Position numbers and translations under genes: made by a program
The notes under the pieces: generated by a model
The model's database searches: none
What the model saw: the letters and a program-made list of their open reading frames with translations, nothing else
What the model was told of the DNA's origin: nothing
Assembly (NCBI GenBank): GCA_029265995.1
Contig: JAJUFM010000010.1
Coordinates: 1 to 43,011 of the forward strand
DNA: 43,011 bases
From: Rhodospirillaceae bacterium
GTDB lineage: Bacteria > Pseudomonadota > Alphaproteobacteria > Kiloniellales > DSM-21159
Direction: 5' to 3'
Part shown: piece after piece, positions 17,471 to 25,850 of the stretch
How the letters are laid out: each line of letters opens with the position of its first letter
Numbering within the stretch: position 1 is the first letter of the stretch

Positions 17471-18693
17471 CCGAAGGCCTGGATGCCGGTCTGGGCTCGG
17501 CCGAGGATGAGCGCGTGGACGTCGTGGGTACCCTCGTAGGTATTGACGGCCTCAAGGTTCATGACATGGCGAATGACGTGGAACTCGTCCGCCACGCCGT
17601 TGCCGCCGTGCATGTCCCGAGACATCCGGGCGATGTCGAGCGCCTTGCCGCAGGAGTTGCGCTTCAGCATCGAAATCGCCTCCGGCATCATCTTGCCTTC
17701 GTCGATCAGCCGCCCAAGTCGCAGACAAGCCTGCAGGCCGATGGTGATCTCGGTCTGCATGTCCGCCAGCTTTTTCTGGATCAGCTGGGTGGCCGCCAGG
17801 GGCTTGCCGAACATCTTGCGGTCCAGAGTGTACTGGCGAGCTGCGTGCCAACAGAACTCAGCGGCGCCGAGTGCGCCCCAGGCGATGCCATAACGAGCCC
17901 GGTTCAGGCAGCCGAAGGGGCCGCGCAGCCCCGTGACGTTGGGCAGCAGGGCGTCGTCCGAGACTTCGACGTCGTCCATCACGATTTCGCCGGTGGTGGA
18001 AGCCCGCAGGGAGAACTTGCCCTCGATCTTGGGGGCAGAAAGTCCCTTCATGCCCTTCTCGAGAACGAAGCCGCGGATCTTGCCTTCCTCGTCCTTCGCC
18101 CAGACGACGAAGATGTCGGCGATGGGAGAGTTGGTGATCCACATCTTGGCGCCCTTGAGCACCCAGCCGCCCTCGACCTTGCGCGCAGTGGTCCTCATGG
18201 AGCCGGGGTCCGAGCCCGCATCTGGCTCAGTCAGGCCGAAGCAGCCAACCCATTCACCGCTGGCCAGCTTCGGCAGGTACTTCTCCCGCTGCGCCTCGGT
18301 GCCGTAGGTGTAGATCGGATGCATCACCAGGGAGGACTGCACGCTCATGGCAGAGCGGTAACCGCTGTCAACCCGCTCGACCTCACGCGCGATCAGCCCG
18401 TAGCTGACATAGTTCACGCCGGCGCAGCCATACTTCTCCGGCAGGGTCGGCCCAAGGAAGCCGAGTTCGCCCATCTCGTTCATGATCTCGCGGTCAAAGC
18501 GCTCGTGGCGGTTGGCCTCGAGCACGCGGGGCATCAGCTTGTCCCGGCAGTAGTCGCGCGCCGCGTCGCGAACCATGCGCTCTTCTTCCGTCAACTGCTC
18601 CTCGAGCAGGAGGGGGTCATCCCAGGCGAAGGGCGTCGCGGTGTCGCTCTTGATCTTGTTCAGATCCTGTGCCGGCTCGGCGGCTGCACTCAT
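17467..18693 (-). CDS. gcdH: Acyl-CoA dehydrogenase, probably glutaryl-CoA dehydrogenase
   Basis: A protein of 408 residues from ATG 18693 ([11 protein letters not shown]), preferred over ATG 18714 because GGAG lies eight bases before it. It is a full acyl-CoA dehydrogenase with FAD contacts in [16 protein letters not shown] and [15 protein letters not shown], and the catalytic glutamate in [16 protein letters not shown]. That last motif and the N-terminal [15 protein letters not shown] are those of glutaryl-CoA dehydrogenases, which turn glutaryl-CoA into crotonyl-CoA and CO2 in lysine, tryptophan and glutarate breakdown and pass electrons to ETF. The CoA transferase often found beside it is absent here. 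The divergent ABC binding protein could supply a substrate, but nothing in the sequence proves that. Confidence 0.9.
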   Translation of the reverse strand: MSAAAEPAQDLNKIKSDTATPFAWDDPLLLEEQLTEEERMVRDAARDYCRDKLMPRVLEANRHERFDREIMNEMGELGFLGPTLPEKYGCAGVNYVSYGLIAREVERVDSGYRSAMSVQSSLVMHPIYTYGTEAQREKYLPKLASGEWVGCFGLTEPDAGSDPGSMRTTARKVEGGWVLKGAKMWITNSPIADIFVVWAKDEEGKIRGFVLEKGMKGLSAPKIEGKFSLRASTTGEIVMDDVEVSDDALLPNVTGLRGPFGCLNRARYGIAWGALGAAEFCWHAARQYTLDRKMFGKPLAATQLIQKKLADMQTEITIGLQACLRLGRLIDEGKMMPEAISMLKRNSCGKALDIARMSRDMHGGNGVADEFHVIRHVMNLEAVNTYEGTHDVHALILGRAQTGIQAFG

Positions 18694-18897
18694 CACGAAA
18701 TCTCCGTCTACCATTACCTCAGTGTGCGGCTACCATAGCGCCCGGTAACCAACAAGCGAAGGCTGCTGAAGGATTTGAATTCATCTTATGGCTTGCGTGG
18801 GTGAGTTGCCTCCATTATCGGGCGAAGTTACGCTTCATCGTCGTCTTTTTGCCGGCGGGTTTCATAACAAGATCCAGTAGGAACATCGGAGGAGAGG

Positions 18898-20151
18898 ATG
18901 TCCAACAAGTTACCTATCCGCGTCACGCGGCGTAGCGCCCTCGGGTTTGGCGTTGCCATGGCGGCCACCCTGGCGGTCATGCAGCCGAATGCTTCCTCGG
19001 CACAGGAAACCGTCAAGCTCGGTGCCCTCATTCCGGTGACCGGTGGTTTGCAATCCTATGGTGAAGGCTCGCTGCAGGGGCTTCGCCTCGCGGTGGAGCA
19101 GATCAACAATGCCGGCGGCGTGCTCGACGGTCGCCAGATCGAGCTGATCGTCGGCGACACCCAGACGAGCCCGCAGCCGGCTGTCGAAGCGGCCCAGCGC
19201 CTTGTTTCCGTGGAAGGCGTGGTGGCGATTGTTGGCGCCCTCGGCTCCGGCAATACCATGCCGGTCGCCCAGACCGTGAGCGCCCCGAACCAGATCCCAC
19301 AAATCTCCAATGCTTCGACCGCACCCGCCATCACCACGCTGGATGACGATGATTTCCTCTTCCGTACGACTCCCTCGGACGCCTATCAGGGTGTTGCGGC
19401 GGCACGTCTGGCGGCGGAAGCCGGGGATACCAACGTCGCCGTTCTCTACCTGAACAACGACTACGGCGAAGGGCTTGCCCAGGCTTTTGAAGAGGCGATG
19501 ACGGCGGCCGGCGGCACGGTCACCGCTTCCCAGGCGTTCGAGCCGAATCAGGCTTCCTACCGCAGTGATCTGCAGGTGCTGGCCAACAGCGGCGCCGACG
19601 CCCTGGTGCTTGTCGCCTATCCTGATGACGGTGGGCTGACGATCCTGCGGCAGGCTCTGGAAGAAGGGCTGTTCGATCGCTTCATCCTGACCGACGGAAT
19701 GAAGGCTGAGGGCCTGCTGACGGAGATTGGAGGCGAGTATCTGGAAGGCGCCTACGGCACCGCCGCGCGTGCGGTGGAATCCGATGCGTCCGAGGTCTGG
19801 CGCGAGGCTTTTGAAGCTGCCTATGGAGAGATGCCTCCCGTCCCCTACATCGATGGCGCCTACGATGCCGCCTGGATCCTGATGCTGGCCATCGAAAAGG
19901 CCGGGAGCACCGACGGAACGGCCATCCGCGATGCGATCCGCGAAGTTTCCTCGGCGCCTGGCGAGAAGGTCATGCCGGGCGAATGGGAAAAGGCGAAGGA
20001 GCTGATCGCGGCGGGCACCGACATCGATTACGTCGGTGCGGCGGGCGAGCATGAGTTCGACGAGAACGGAGATGTCTCCGGGACTTTCGAGCACTGGGCC
20101 ATCCTGGACGGCCAGATCCAGTCGGTCGCGGTGTTCGATCCGAGCGAGTAA
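18898..20151 (+). CDS. ABC transporter substrate-binding protein (branched-chain amino acid/LivK type)
   Basis: A protein of 417 residues. A strong GGAGGAGAGG ribosome site runs up to the ATG at 18898. The N-terminus RVTRRSALGFGVAMAATLAV is a twin-arginine type signal, cleaved near SSAQ-ETV (about residue 39). The mature part is a type I periplasmic binding protein: VKLGALIPVTGGLQSYGEGS, GGVLDGRQIELIVGDTQ, IVGALGSGNT and NNDYGEGLAQAF. Such proteins feed LivHMGF-type permeases with amino acids, amides, urea or aromatic acids. No permease or ATPase gene lies in the window, so it is an orphan that uses components encoded elsewhere. It is divergent from gcdH, with 204 bases between the starts. 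The ligand is unknown. Confidence 0.9.
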   Translation: MSNKLPIRVTRRSALGFGVAMAATLAVMQPNASSAQETVKLGALIPVTGGLQSYGEGSLQGLRLAVEQINNAGGVLDGRQIELIVGDTQTSPQPAVEAAQRLVSVEGVVAIVGALGSGNTMPVAQTVSAPNQIPQISNASTAPAITTLDDDDFLFRTTPSDAYQGVAAARLAAEAGDTNVAVLYLNNDYGEGLAQAFEEAMTAAGGTVTASQAFEPNQASYRSDLQVLANSGADALVLVAYPDDGGLTILRQALEEGLFDRFILTDGMKAEGLLTEIGGEYLEGAYGTAARAVESDASEVWREAFEAAYGEMPPVPYIDGAYDAAWILMLAIEKAGSTDGTAIRDAIREVSSAPGEKVMPGEWEKAKELIAAGTDIDYVGAAGEHEFDENGDVSGTFEHWAILDGQIQSVAVFDPSE

Positions 20152-20165
20152 CCCTTGTAGACGCA

Positions 20166-20201
20166 GCCCGGAACGGACTGCAGAGCAGTTCCGCTCCGGG
20201 C
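20166..20201 (+). terminator. Hairpin downstream of the ABC binding-protein gene
   Basis: GCCCGGA pairs with TCCGGGC, and inner bases (GGACTG/CAGTTCC with one bulge) extend the stem. It starts 15 bases after the stop codon. There is no T-run behind it, so it may be an mRNA-stabilising 3' end or a weak terminator, backed up by the stronger hairpin about 80 bases further on. Confidence 0.4.
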
Positions 20202-20279
20202 CGCACGGCCAGTGGGTTTCGCGGGCCGTGATGATGCGATAGAACTTGTGGTCAGATCTTCGGGGCTCCGAGGATCAAA

Positions 20280-20310
20280 GGGTCCGCCGCTTGGCGGACC
20301 CTCGCGTTTT
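20280..20310 (+). terminator. Rho-independent terminator
   Basis: A perfect 9-base stem, GGGTCCGCC/GGCGGACCC, with a 4-base GCTT loop is followed by TCGCGTTTT. It lies between the ABC binding-protein gene and the MATE gene and should end transcripts of the former. Confidence 0.75.
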
Positions 20311-20423
20311 GGAGCAACTGCTGCCGAGCCTTGGTGCGCGGCTTTCTGCTTTCTCTTGTGAACGCGAGCGACCCCTTGGTCCTCGCCAAGCTGTTGCCGG
20401 GTCAAGGAGCCCGACAGTCCGTG

Positions 20424-21839
20424 ATGACCAGGATGGAACTGCGAGGGACCTCGCCGCGTGCGCGGGCGGTGGAGCCGTGGCTCGAGGAACTTCGAGCGAC
20501 CCTTCAGTTGGCTTGGCCACTGGTATTGCTTCAACTGGGGCAAGTCGGGATCCACACGACCGATATCCTGATGATTGCCCGCCTGGGGCCCGAAGCCCTG
20601 GCCGCCGGCAGTCTGGCCATGCACTGGTTCATCCTGCCCTGGCTCTTTTGCCTCGGGATCCTGAGCGGCGTGCCGGCACTGGCTGCCCAGGCTCGGGGCG
20701 CGCGGGATCCAAGAGGCGTGCGAAGAACCGTCAGGCAGGGCTTGTGGCTGGCCTTCGCCATCTCCCTTCCGACCATGTTCCTGCTCTGGCACACGCCAGC
20801 CATCTTGCGACTGGCCGGACAGCAACCGGAGCTGGCAGAGGCTGCAGGTGGCTATGCGCGCGCGGCCATGTGGGGAGTCGCCCCCTCCCTGGGATTCCTG
20901 GTTTTGCGCGGGTTCGTGTCAGTCCTGTCTCGCCCGGGCGTCGCCACCGTGATCATGCTGGGCGGCGTGCTGTTCAACGTGGTCGTGAACTACGGCCTGA
21001 TTTTTGGAAACTTCGGCCTGCCGAGGCTGGAGTTGGTGGGCGCCGGCCTGGGCTCAGCGCTTGTCCATACGATGATGTTTAGCGGCTTGCTCGCCTGGGT
21101 GCTGATCGACCGCCGGTTCCGGCGCTACTATCTGCTGGTGCGCTTTTTCCGCAGCGACTGGCCCCGAATGGCGGCCCTGCTGCGTGTGGGCTGGCCGGTC
21201 GGATTCATCCTGCTGTTCGAGGTAGGGCTTTTCACCACAGGCACCTTCATGATGGGGTGGGTCGGAACGAACGCCTTGGCGGCCAGCGCGCTGGCGGCGC
21301 AACTTACCAACGTGACCTTCATGGTCCCCCTGGGCATCGGGCAGGCGGCCTCAGTGCGCGTCGGTATTGCCGCCGGCGCACGAAATCCGGACGGGGTGCG
21401 GCGTGCGGGCTGGAGTGCGCTGGCGCTGGGTGCGCTTTGCATGAGTGTGGCGGCGGTGTTCTATCTCGCCATGCCCGAAGTGCTGATCGGCCTCTTTCTC
21501 GACCTTTCGGATCCCGGCAGTGCCGAGGTCCTAGCAATCGGCGTGGCTTTCCTGACCATCGCGGCCTTCTTCCAGATTGCGGACGGTTCCCAGGTGATCG
21601 GCAGTTCCATTCTGCGCGGCCTGTCCGACACACGCATTCCGATGTTCTACAGTGCCTTCGGCTATTGGGCGATCGGCTGTTTCTCTGCCTACATGCTGGC
21701 CTTTCCCCTGGGCCTCGGCGGAAAGGGGATCTGGATCGGCTGGGCACTCGGCTTGACGGCAACGGCGATCCTTCTGGTACGTCGTTTCAGCCTGCGCGAT
21801 CGCCTGGGGCTGGTGGAACGGGTTTATGCCGCGCGATGA
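20424..21839 (+). CDS. MATE family efflux transporter (NorM-like)
   Basis: A protein of 471 residues if started at ATG 20424; GTG 20421 and ATG 20433 are close alternatives, with AAGGAG 11-14 bases upstream. The frame is open back to 20331, but that part overlaps the region just after a terminator and does not look like MATE sequence. About twelve membrane helices in two similar halves are visible. The N-terminal half has LAWPLVLLQLGQVGIHTTDILMIARLGP and the second has LLRVGWPVGFILLFEVGLF, typical of NorM-type multidrug/cation antiporters, which use sodium or proton gradients. The stop overlaps the tlyA ATG (ATGA). Drug specificity cannot be read from sequence. Confidence 0.9.
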   Translation: MTRMELRGTSPRARAVEPWLEELRATLQLAWPLVLLQLGQVGIHTTDILMIARLGPEALAAGSLAMHWFILPWLFCLGILSGVPALAAQARGARDPRGVRRTVRQGLWLAFAISLPTMFLLWHTPAILRLAGQQPELAEAAGGYARAAMWGVAPSLGFLVLRGFVSVLSRPGVATVIMLGGVLFNVVVNYGLIFGNFGLPRLELVGAGLGSALVHTMMFSGLLAWVLIDRRFRRYYLLVRFFRSDWPRMAALLRVGWPVGFILLFEVGLFTTGTFMMGWVGTNALAASALAAQLTNVTFMVPLGIGQAASVRVGIAAGARNPDGVRRAGWSALALGALCMSVAAVFYLAMPEVLIGLFLDLSDPGSAEVLAIGVAFLTIAAFFQIADGSQVIGSSILRGLSDTRIPMFYSAFGYWAIGCFSAYMLAFPLGLGGKGIWIGWALGLTATAILLVRRFSLRDRLGLVERVYAAR

Positions 21840-22588
21840 TGAAGCTGAGAGCCGATCGGTTGCTGGTTGCCCGCGGCCTGGTGGAGAGCCGTACGCGCGC
21901 CCGTGCACTGATCGAGGCCAACCTGGTGGAGAGCGACGGTCGCCGGATCGTGCGACCGGGGGATTTGCTCGCTGAGGACGCTCCGCTCACGCTCCTCGGT
22001 CGGGATCACCCCTGGGTCTCGCGTGGTGGCATCAAGCTCGACCACGCTCTGCGACACTTCGGGCTGGAGGTTGAGAGCGCTGTCTGCCTTGACCTGGGCG
22101 CTTCTACCGGCGGCTTTACCGACGTGCTCCTGTCGCGCGGAGCGAAGCGAGTCTATGCGGTCGATGTCGGGCACGGGCAACTGCATCAGCGCCTGCGCGC
22201 CGATCCGCGGGTGGTCTCGCTCGAGGGCGTGAATGCCCGCCACCTTTCGAGGGAGCAGATCCCGGAGCCGATCGACCTCCTGGTCTGCGACGCCAGTTTC
22301 ATTTCTTTGAAGCTCGTCCTGCCGGCTGCCCTGGAAATGGTGAAGCCGGGGGGCAGCCTGGTGGCGCTGATCAAACCGCAGTTTGAACTGAGTGCTCAGG
22401 CGATCGGCAAGGGCGGCGTGGTGCGGGACGTCGCGCAGCATGCCCTGGCCTGTGAGACTGTCACCACCTGGTTGGCGCAGCAGCCCGGCTGGCGGGTGGG
22501 GGAGGTGATCGAGAGCCCCATCACCGGCCCGAGCGGAAACCGTGAGTTCCTGATGCAGGCAGCGAAGGGTATCGCAAGTCAGGTTTAG
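21836..22588 (+). CDS. tlyA: TlyA family rRNA (cytidine-2'-O)-methyltransferase
   Basis: A protein of 250 residues from the ATG overlapping the MATE stop; a second ATG follows at once at 21839. Residues 4-62 form an S4 RNA-binding domain (LRADRLLVARGLVESRTRA). The rest is an FtsJ-like Rossmann methyltransferase with VSRGGIKLDHAL, the SAM-binding LDLGASTGGFTDVLL and YAVDVGHGQL, and KPQFEL near the C-terminus. Mycobacterial TlyA methylates cytidines in 16S and 23S rRNA and so affects capreomycin susceptibility. The old name 'hemolysin' came from expression experiments and is probably misleading. Its TAG and the TAA of the convergent sppA gene share bases. Confidence 0.92.
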   Translation: MMKLRADRLLVARGLVESRTRARALIEANLVESDGRRIVRPGDLLAEDAPLTLLGRDHPWVSRGGIKLDHALRHFGLEVESAVCLDLGASTGGFTDVLLSRGAKRVYAVDVGHGQLHQRLRADPRVVSLEGVNARHLSREQIPEPIDLLVCDASFISLKLVLPAALEMVKPGGSLVALIKPQFELSAQAIGKGGVVRDVAQHALACETVTTWLAQQPGWRVGEVIESPITGPSGNREFLMQAAKGIASQV

Positions 22589-24381
22589 CGCGTGCCAACC
22601 TCTGGTGCCTGAAGCAGCTTTTGTCGGGGATCGGCGGTGAGGCCGTTGAGCGCTTCCACCAGCGGCGCCAGGCGATGGGTGAGTGCCAACAATCCTTCCA
22701 GGCTGGCTTGAGTCCCTGGGGCCTGCTCCAGCACAAGATTCATCAGCTGCTCATAGCCGGCGCCGGCCTCGGGATAGTCGACCAGGCGGTAGCCCGCATC
22801 GGGATCCAGGCCCACGGCCTCGGCCGCCGCCGCAGCGGCTTCAGGCAGGCCGCCGAGGGCATCCACGAGCCCGGCTTCCAGCGCTTGCTCACCGGTGAAG
22901 ATCCGCCCGCCGATCACCGCCTCCAGTGCTTCGCCTTCGAGCTCTCGTCCCTCTGAAACCTTCCGGGTGAAGTCCTCGAAGGTTTGATCCAGGTAGCTTT
23001 GAAACTTGCGCCACTGCTGGGGCGAAAAGTCGCTGTTGAGCGACCAGATATCGGCATTGGGTCCAGCTTGCACGCCGTCCCAGGTGAGGCCGAGGTGCGG
23101 CCAGAAATCCTCCAGCACAGGCTTGCCGCCAGCAACCCCGACGGAGCCAGTCAACGTGCCGGGCTGGGCGAGCAGGGGATGCCCCGCGACGGCGATGTAA
23201 TAGCCGCCGCTGGCCGCGATGCTGCCGAGGGAGATGACGACCGGCTTGCCTTCCTCCCGGATCCGCCGGATTTCGTGCCAGACCATGTCGGAGGCGACGG
23301 CGGAGCCGCCGGGACTGTCGATCCGCAGGACGATGGCCGCGATCTCCGCGTCGTCGGCGGCCGCGCGCAGGGAGTCGACCACCTTCTCCATCCCGGCGCT
23401 CGTCGTGCCGAGGGGATCGCTACCGCCGCCCAACTGGATCGCCCCCTGCAGGTGGAGGAGGGCAATGCGGCTCTCCGAGCCTTCCTCTTCTGGCAGGCTA
23501 TCGAGGTAGTCCAGGACATCGAGGAAGTCGGCTCCTTCTCCGGCGAGCTCCAGGGCTGCCTTTTCAAAGTCGGCCCTATAGCCGAGGCGATCGACCAATC
23601 CTGCCTCCAGGGCTTCGGGAGCCGAGTAGGGGCCACTGTCGATCCGGCGGCGCGCTTCCGCCGGCGTAAGGCCGCGACCCTCAGCCACCGCGGTCGCCAG
23701 CTGTTCATAGAGGGAGTCGACCACTGCCTGCAGGTTCTCCCGAACCGGGGGAGAGAGCTCATCGCGCACGGCCGTATCGATGAGGCCCTTCCATTGCTGA
23801 CGCTGATCCCCCCGCAGGGCGATGTCCCATTCTTCGAGGAGATCGCGGAGGAACGGCTGCTGCAGTTGATAGCCGATGAGGTCGAGGGTGCCAGAGGGCT
23901 GCAGCCAGACTTCATTCGAGGCGGTGGCGAGATGGTAGTGTTCATTGCCATCGCCGGCCTCGCCGAAAGCTTCGGCGAAACCCAGGACGAAGCGCTCACC
24001 GTCTCGGAAGCGCATCAGGATCGAACGCAGCTCCTGCGCCTGAGCGGCCGAGAGGTTGCCGTAGCCCAGTCGCAGCACGATGCCCGCAACACGCTCGTCA
24101 GTGGCGGCCGCTTCGAGAGTCTGCGCGAGATCCCTGAAACTTGGCGTCGTATCGAAGCCGACCAGCGCGAGCGGTCCTTCGGCCGGCCCGTCACGCAGCC
24201 CTTCGGCGAGGTCGAGCTTGAGCACGATCCGGTCCGGGAGAGCGTCGTGGTCTGCAGTGCGCCACTCGGCAAGCTGTTGCCAGAAAAGCCAGCCGCCGAT
24301 GACGGCCACGACCAGCAGCAAGCCAAGTGTGGCCAGGAGGCCCAGGATGCATTTCATCAGGAAAAGAAGGATCCGTGCCAC
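22585..24381 (-). CDS. sppA: Signal peptide peptidase SppA, 67K (long) type
   Basis: A protein of 598 residues, the tandem-domain form also found in E. coli. An N-terminal membrane anchor (about residues 8-32) is followed by two ClpP/crotonase-like domains. The nucleophile is S391 in IAASGGYYIA. The general-base lysine aligns with K198 in QQWKGLID, judged by its distance from RDELSPPVRE, as in the E. coli K209/S409 pair. SppA sits in the inner membrane facing the periplasm and degrades signal peptides after processing. The start is a GTG; an ATG at 24357 has no better ribosome site. It is divergent from the RlmD-type gene, and a 14-base motif 35 bases upstream also occurs before dsbD. Confidence 0.92.
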   Translation of the reverse strand: MARILLFLMKCILGLLATLGLLLVVAVIGGWLFWQQLAEWRTADHDALPDRIVLKLDLAEGLRDGPAEGPLALVGFDTTPSFRDLAQTLEAAATDERVAGIVLRLGYGNLSAAQAQELRSILMRFRDGERFVLGFAEAFGEAGDGNEHYHLATASNEVWLQPSGTLDLIGYQLQQPFLRDLLEEWDIALRGDQRQQWKGLIDTAVRDELSPPVRENLQAVVDSLYEQLATAVAEGRGLTPAEARRRIDSGPYSAPEALEAGLVDRLGYRADFEKAALELAGEGADFLDVLDYLDSLPEEEGSESRIALLHLQGAIQLGGGSDPLGTTSAGMEKVVDSLRAAADDAEIAAIVLRIDSPGGSAVASDMVWHEIRRIREEGKPVVISLGSIAASGGYYIAVAGHPLLAQPGTLTGSVGVAGGKPVLEDFWPHLGLTWDGVQAGPNADIWSLNSDFSPQQWRKFQSYLDQTFEDFTRKVSEGRELEGEALEAVIGGRIFTGEQALEAGLVDALGGLPEAAAAAAEAVGLDPDAGYRLVDYPEAGAGYEQLMNLVLEQAPGTQASLEGLLALTHRLAPLVEALNGLTADPRQKLLQAPEVGTR

Positions 24382-24416
24382 GGTCGCCGTCGCCTTTGCT
24401 GCGGGAGGGGAAGTCA

Positions 24417-24430
24417 GGGGGACTGGTATT
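24417..24430 (-). repeat. 14-base motif shared by sppA and dsbD upstream regions (copy 1)
   Basis: Read toward sppA, the motif is AATACCAGTCCCCC, ending 35 bases before the GTG. An identical copy is at 32432-32445, in the same orientation toward the dsbD-like gene. Both genes encode exported or membrane proteins. It may be a regulator site or a dispersed repeat; chance is not excluded. Confidence 0.4.
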
Positions 24431-24479
24431 TCAGCGTCCTTACCCTATTAGGATAGGTATTCAGGAACCAGCGGATTGA

Positions 24480-25787
24480 ATGGAGAGATGGATGCGAAGG
24501 CGCGCACGCAAGGGCGGCGGCCGACAGGTCGAACTGACCGTGGAGAGTCTTGGCGCGCGCGGCGACGGTATTGCCTTTCATGAAGGACGCCCGGTCTTCG
24601 TACCGCTGAGCGCGGCCGGCGATCGGATGCGCGTGCGCCTGGAAGCTGAAAGGGGCGGGGGCTTCCGGGGCGAGCCGCTGGAACTGCTGGAAGAGGGGAA
24701 AGGACGAGCCGATCCGCCCTGCCCGCACTTCGGCACCTGTGGCGGCTGCCAGCTGCAGCATCTGGATGCTGCGAGCTACCGAGCCTGGAAGGAGAGCCTG
24801 ATTCCAGAGGCGCTTCAGCGGCAGGGTGTCCAGGCAGGGGTGATGCGCCCCGCTATCTACATTCCCCCGGCCACGCGTCGGCGCGCTGCCCTCGCATTCC
24901 GGCGCCAGAAAGATCGCGTGCACCTGGGGTTCCATCAGCGGCAGAGCTCGGCGGTGGTCGATCTCTCCACCTGTCTTCTGCTGACGCCCGAGCTCTTTGC
25001 GCTTCTGGAGCCGCTGCGCCAGTTGCTGCAGAGGTCAATGACTTCGCACCCGCTTGGGGATGCCGTTCTGCTGCATGCGGAGAATGGCTTCGATCTGCTG
25101 CTCTTGACGCCGGAGCCGCCGGATCTGGCGGCGCGAGAGGCTTTCGTCCAGTTTGCCGCGGAGCAGAATGTGGTGCGGATGAGCTGGGCAGCGGATCAGA
25201 AGGTCGCGCCGGAGCCTCTCTTCGAGCGCGAACCACCGCGCCTTACCTTCGGTGAGGTTCCAGTGACGCCGCCACCCGGCGGCTTCGTGCAGCCCTCTGA
25301 AGAGGGCGAGGCGGCGTTGGTTGCGGCGGTTCTCGACGCTCTACCGGAAGAGCCGAAGCGCATTGCAGACCTCTTCGCAGGCTGCGGCAGCTTCACCTTT
25401 CCGCTTTCTGCTCGCGCGCCGGTGACGGCGGTGGAGGGTGACGCGGCCGCCTTGGCCAGTCTCTGGGCCGCAGCGCGGCGCAGCGGGCTGGCTGGGCCGG
25501 TCCTGGTGGAGCAGCGGGATCTGGTTCGCCAGCCGCTTCGCCCGGAAGAGTTGGCCGCGGTCGATGTGGTCCTCTTCGATCCGCCGCGGCAGGGAGCGCG
25601 CGAACAGGCGCGGGAAATCGCCGACAGTGACGTACTGCGAGTGGTCGCCGTTTCCTGTAGCCCCGGCAGCTTCGCCCGCGATGCACGCCTGCTGATCGAG
25701 GGCGGCTACCGCCTCGACTGGGTCCAGCCCGTGGACCAGTTCCCCTGGGCCGCGCATCTGGAACTGGTCGCCTGCTTTTCACGGTAG
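24480..25787 (+). CDS. RlmD/TrmA-family 23S rRNA (uracil-C5)-methyltransferase
   Basis: A protein of 435 residues; ATG 24492 with GGAG six bases ahead is an equally good start. An N-terminal TRAM domain (about 12-65: LTVESLGARGDGIAF) binds RNA. CPHFGTCGGCQ and a later cysteine in STCLLLTPE give the four ligands of a 4Fe-4S cluster. The Rossmann part carries LFAGCGSFTFPL, FDPPRQGA and the catalytic cysteine in SCSPGSFARDA, with the conserved glutamate in HLELVAC. Enzymes of this family put m5U in 23S rRNA or tRNA using SAM; RlmD is the version with an iron-sulfur cluster. The exact target base is not certain. The gene stands alone, divergent from sppA. Confidence 0.9.
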   Translation: MERWMRRRARKGGGRQVELTVESLGARGDGIAFHEGRPVFVPLSAAGDRMRVRLEAERGGGFRGEPLELLEEGKGRADPPCPHFGTCGGCQLQHLDAASYRAWKESLIPEALQRQGVQAGVMRPAIYIPPATRRRAALAFRRQKDRVHLGFHQRQSSAVVDLSTCLLLTPELFALLEPLRQLLQRSMTSHPLGDAVLLHAENGFDLLLLTPEPPDLAAREAFVQFAAEQNVVRMSWAADQKVAPEPLFEREPPRLTFGEVPVTPPPGGFVQPSEEGEAALVAAVLDALPEEPKRIADLFAGCGSFTFPLSARAPVTAVEGDAAALASLWAAARRSGLAGPVLVEQRDLVRQPLRPEELAAVDVVLFDPPRQGAREQAREIADSDVLRVVAVSCSPGSFARDARLLIEGGYRLDWVQPVDQFPWAAHLELVACFSR

Positions 25788-25805
25788 GTGCCGTGGACCG
25801 CAGGA

Positions 25806-25827
25806 GCTCAATCCGCTTGAGCCCTTT
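25806..25827 (+). terminator. Terminator-like hairpin after the RlmD-type gene
   Basis: GCTCAA-TCCGC-TTGAGC followed by CCTTT lies 18 bases after the stop codon, in the 63-base gap before the convergent sulfotransferase gene. The stem is only 6 bases and the tail is short. Confidence 0.45.
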
Positions 25828-25850
25828 CCTGTGTTTAGGACGATAGGAAG

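Noticed and set aside
17515-18738. Plus-strand open frame of 407 codons opposite gcdH.
   Set aside because: It is antisense to a clear acyl-CoA dehydrogenase with its catalytic glutamate.
21257-21835. Upstream extension of the tlyA frame into the MATE gene.
   Set aside because: The extra 193 codons overlap MATE membrane helices in another frame; the S4 domain begins at the ATG at 21836, which also overlaps the MATE stop.
22984-24456. Plus-strand open frame of 490 codons opposite sppA.
   Set aside because: It is antisense to the SppA catalytic domains and has no signal, helix or motif pattern of its own.
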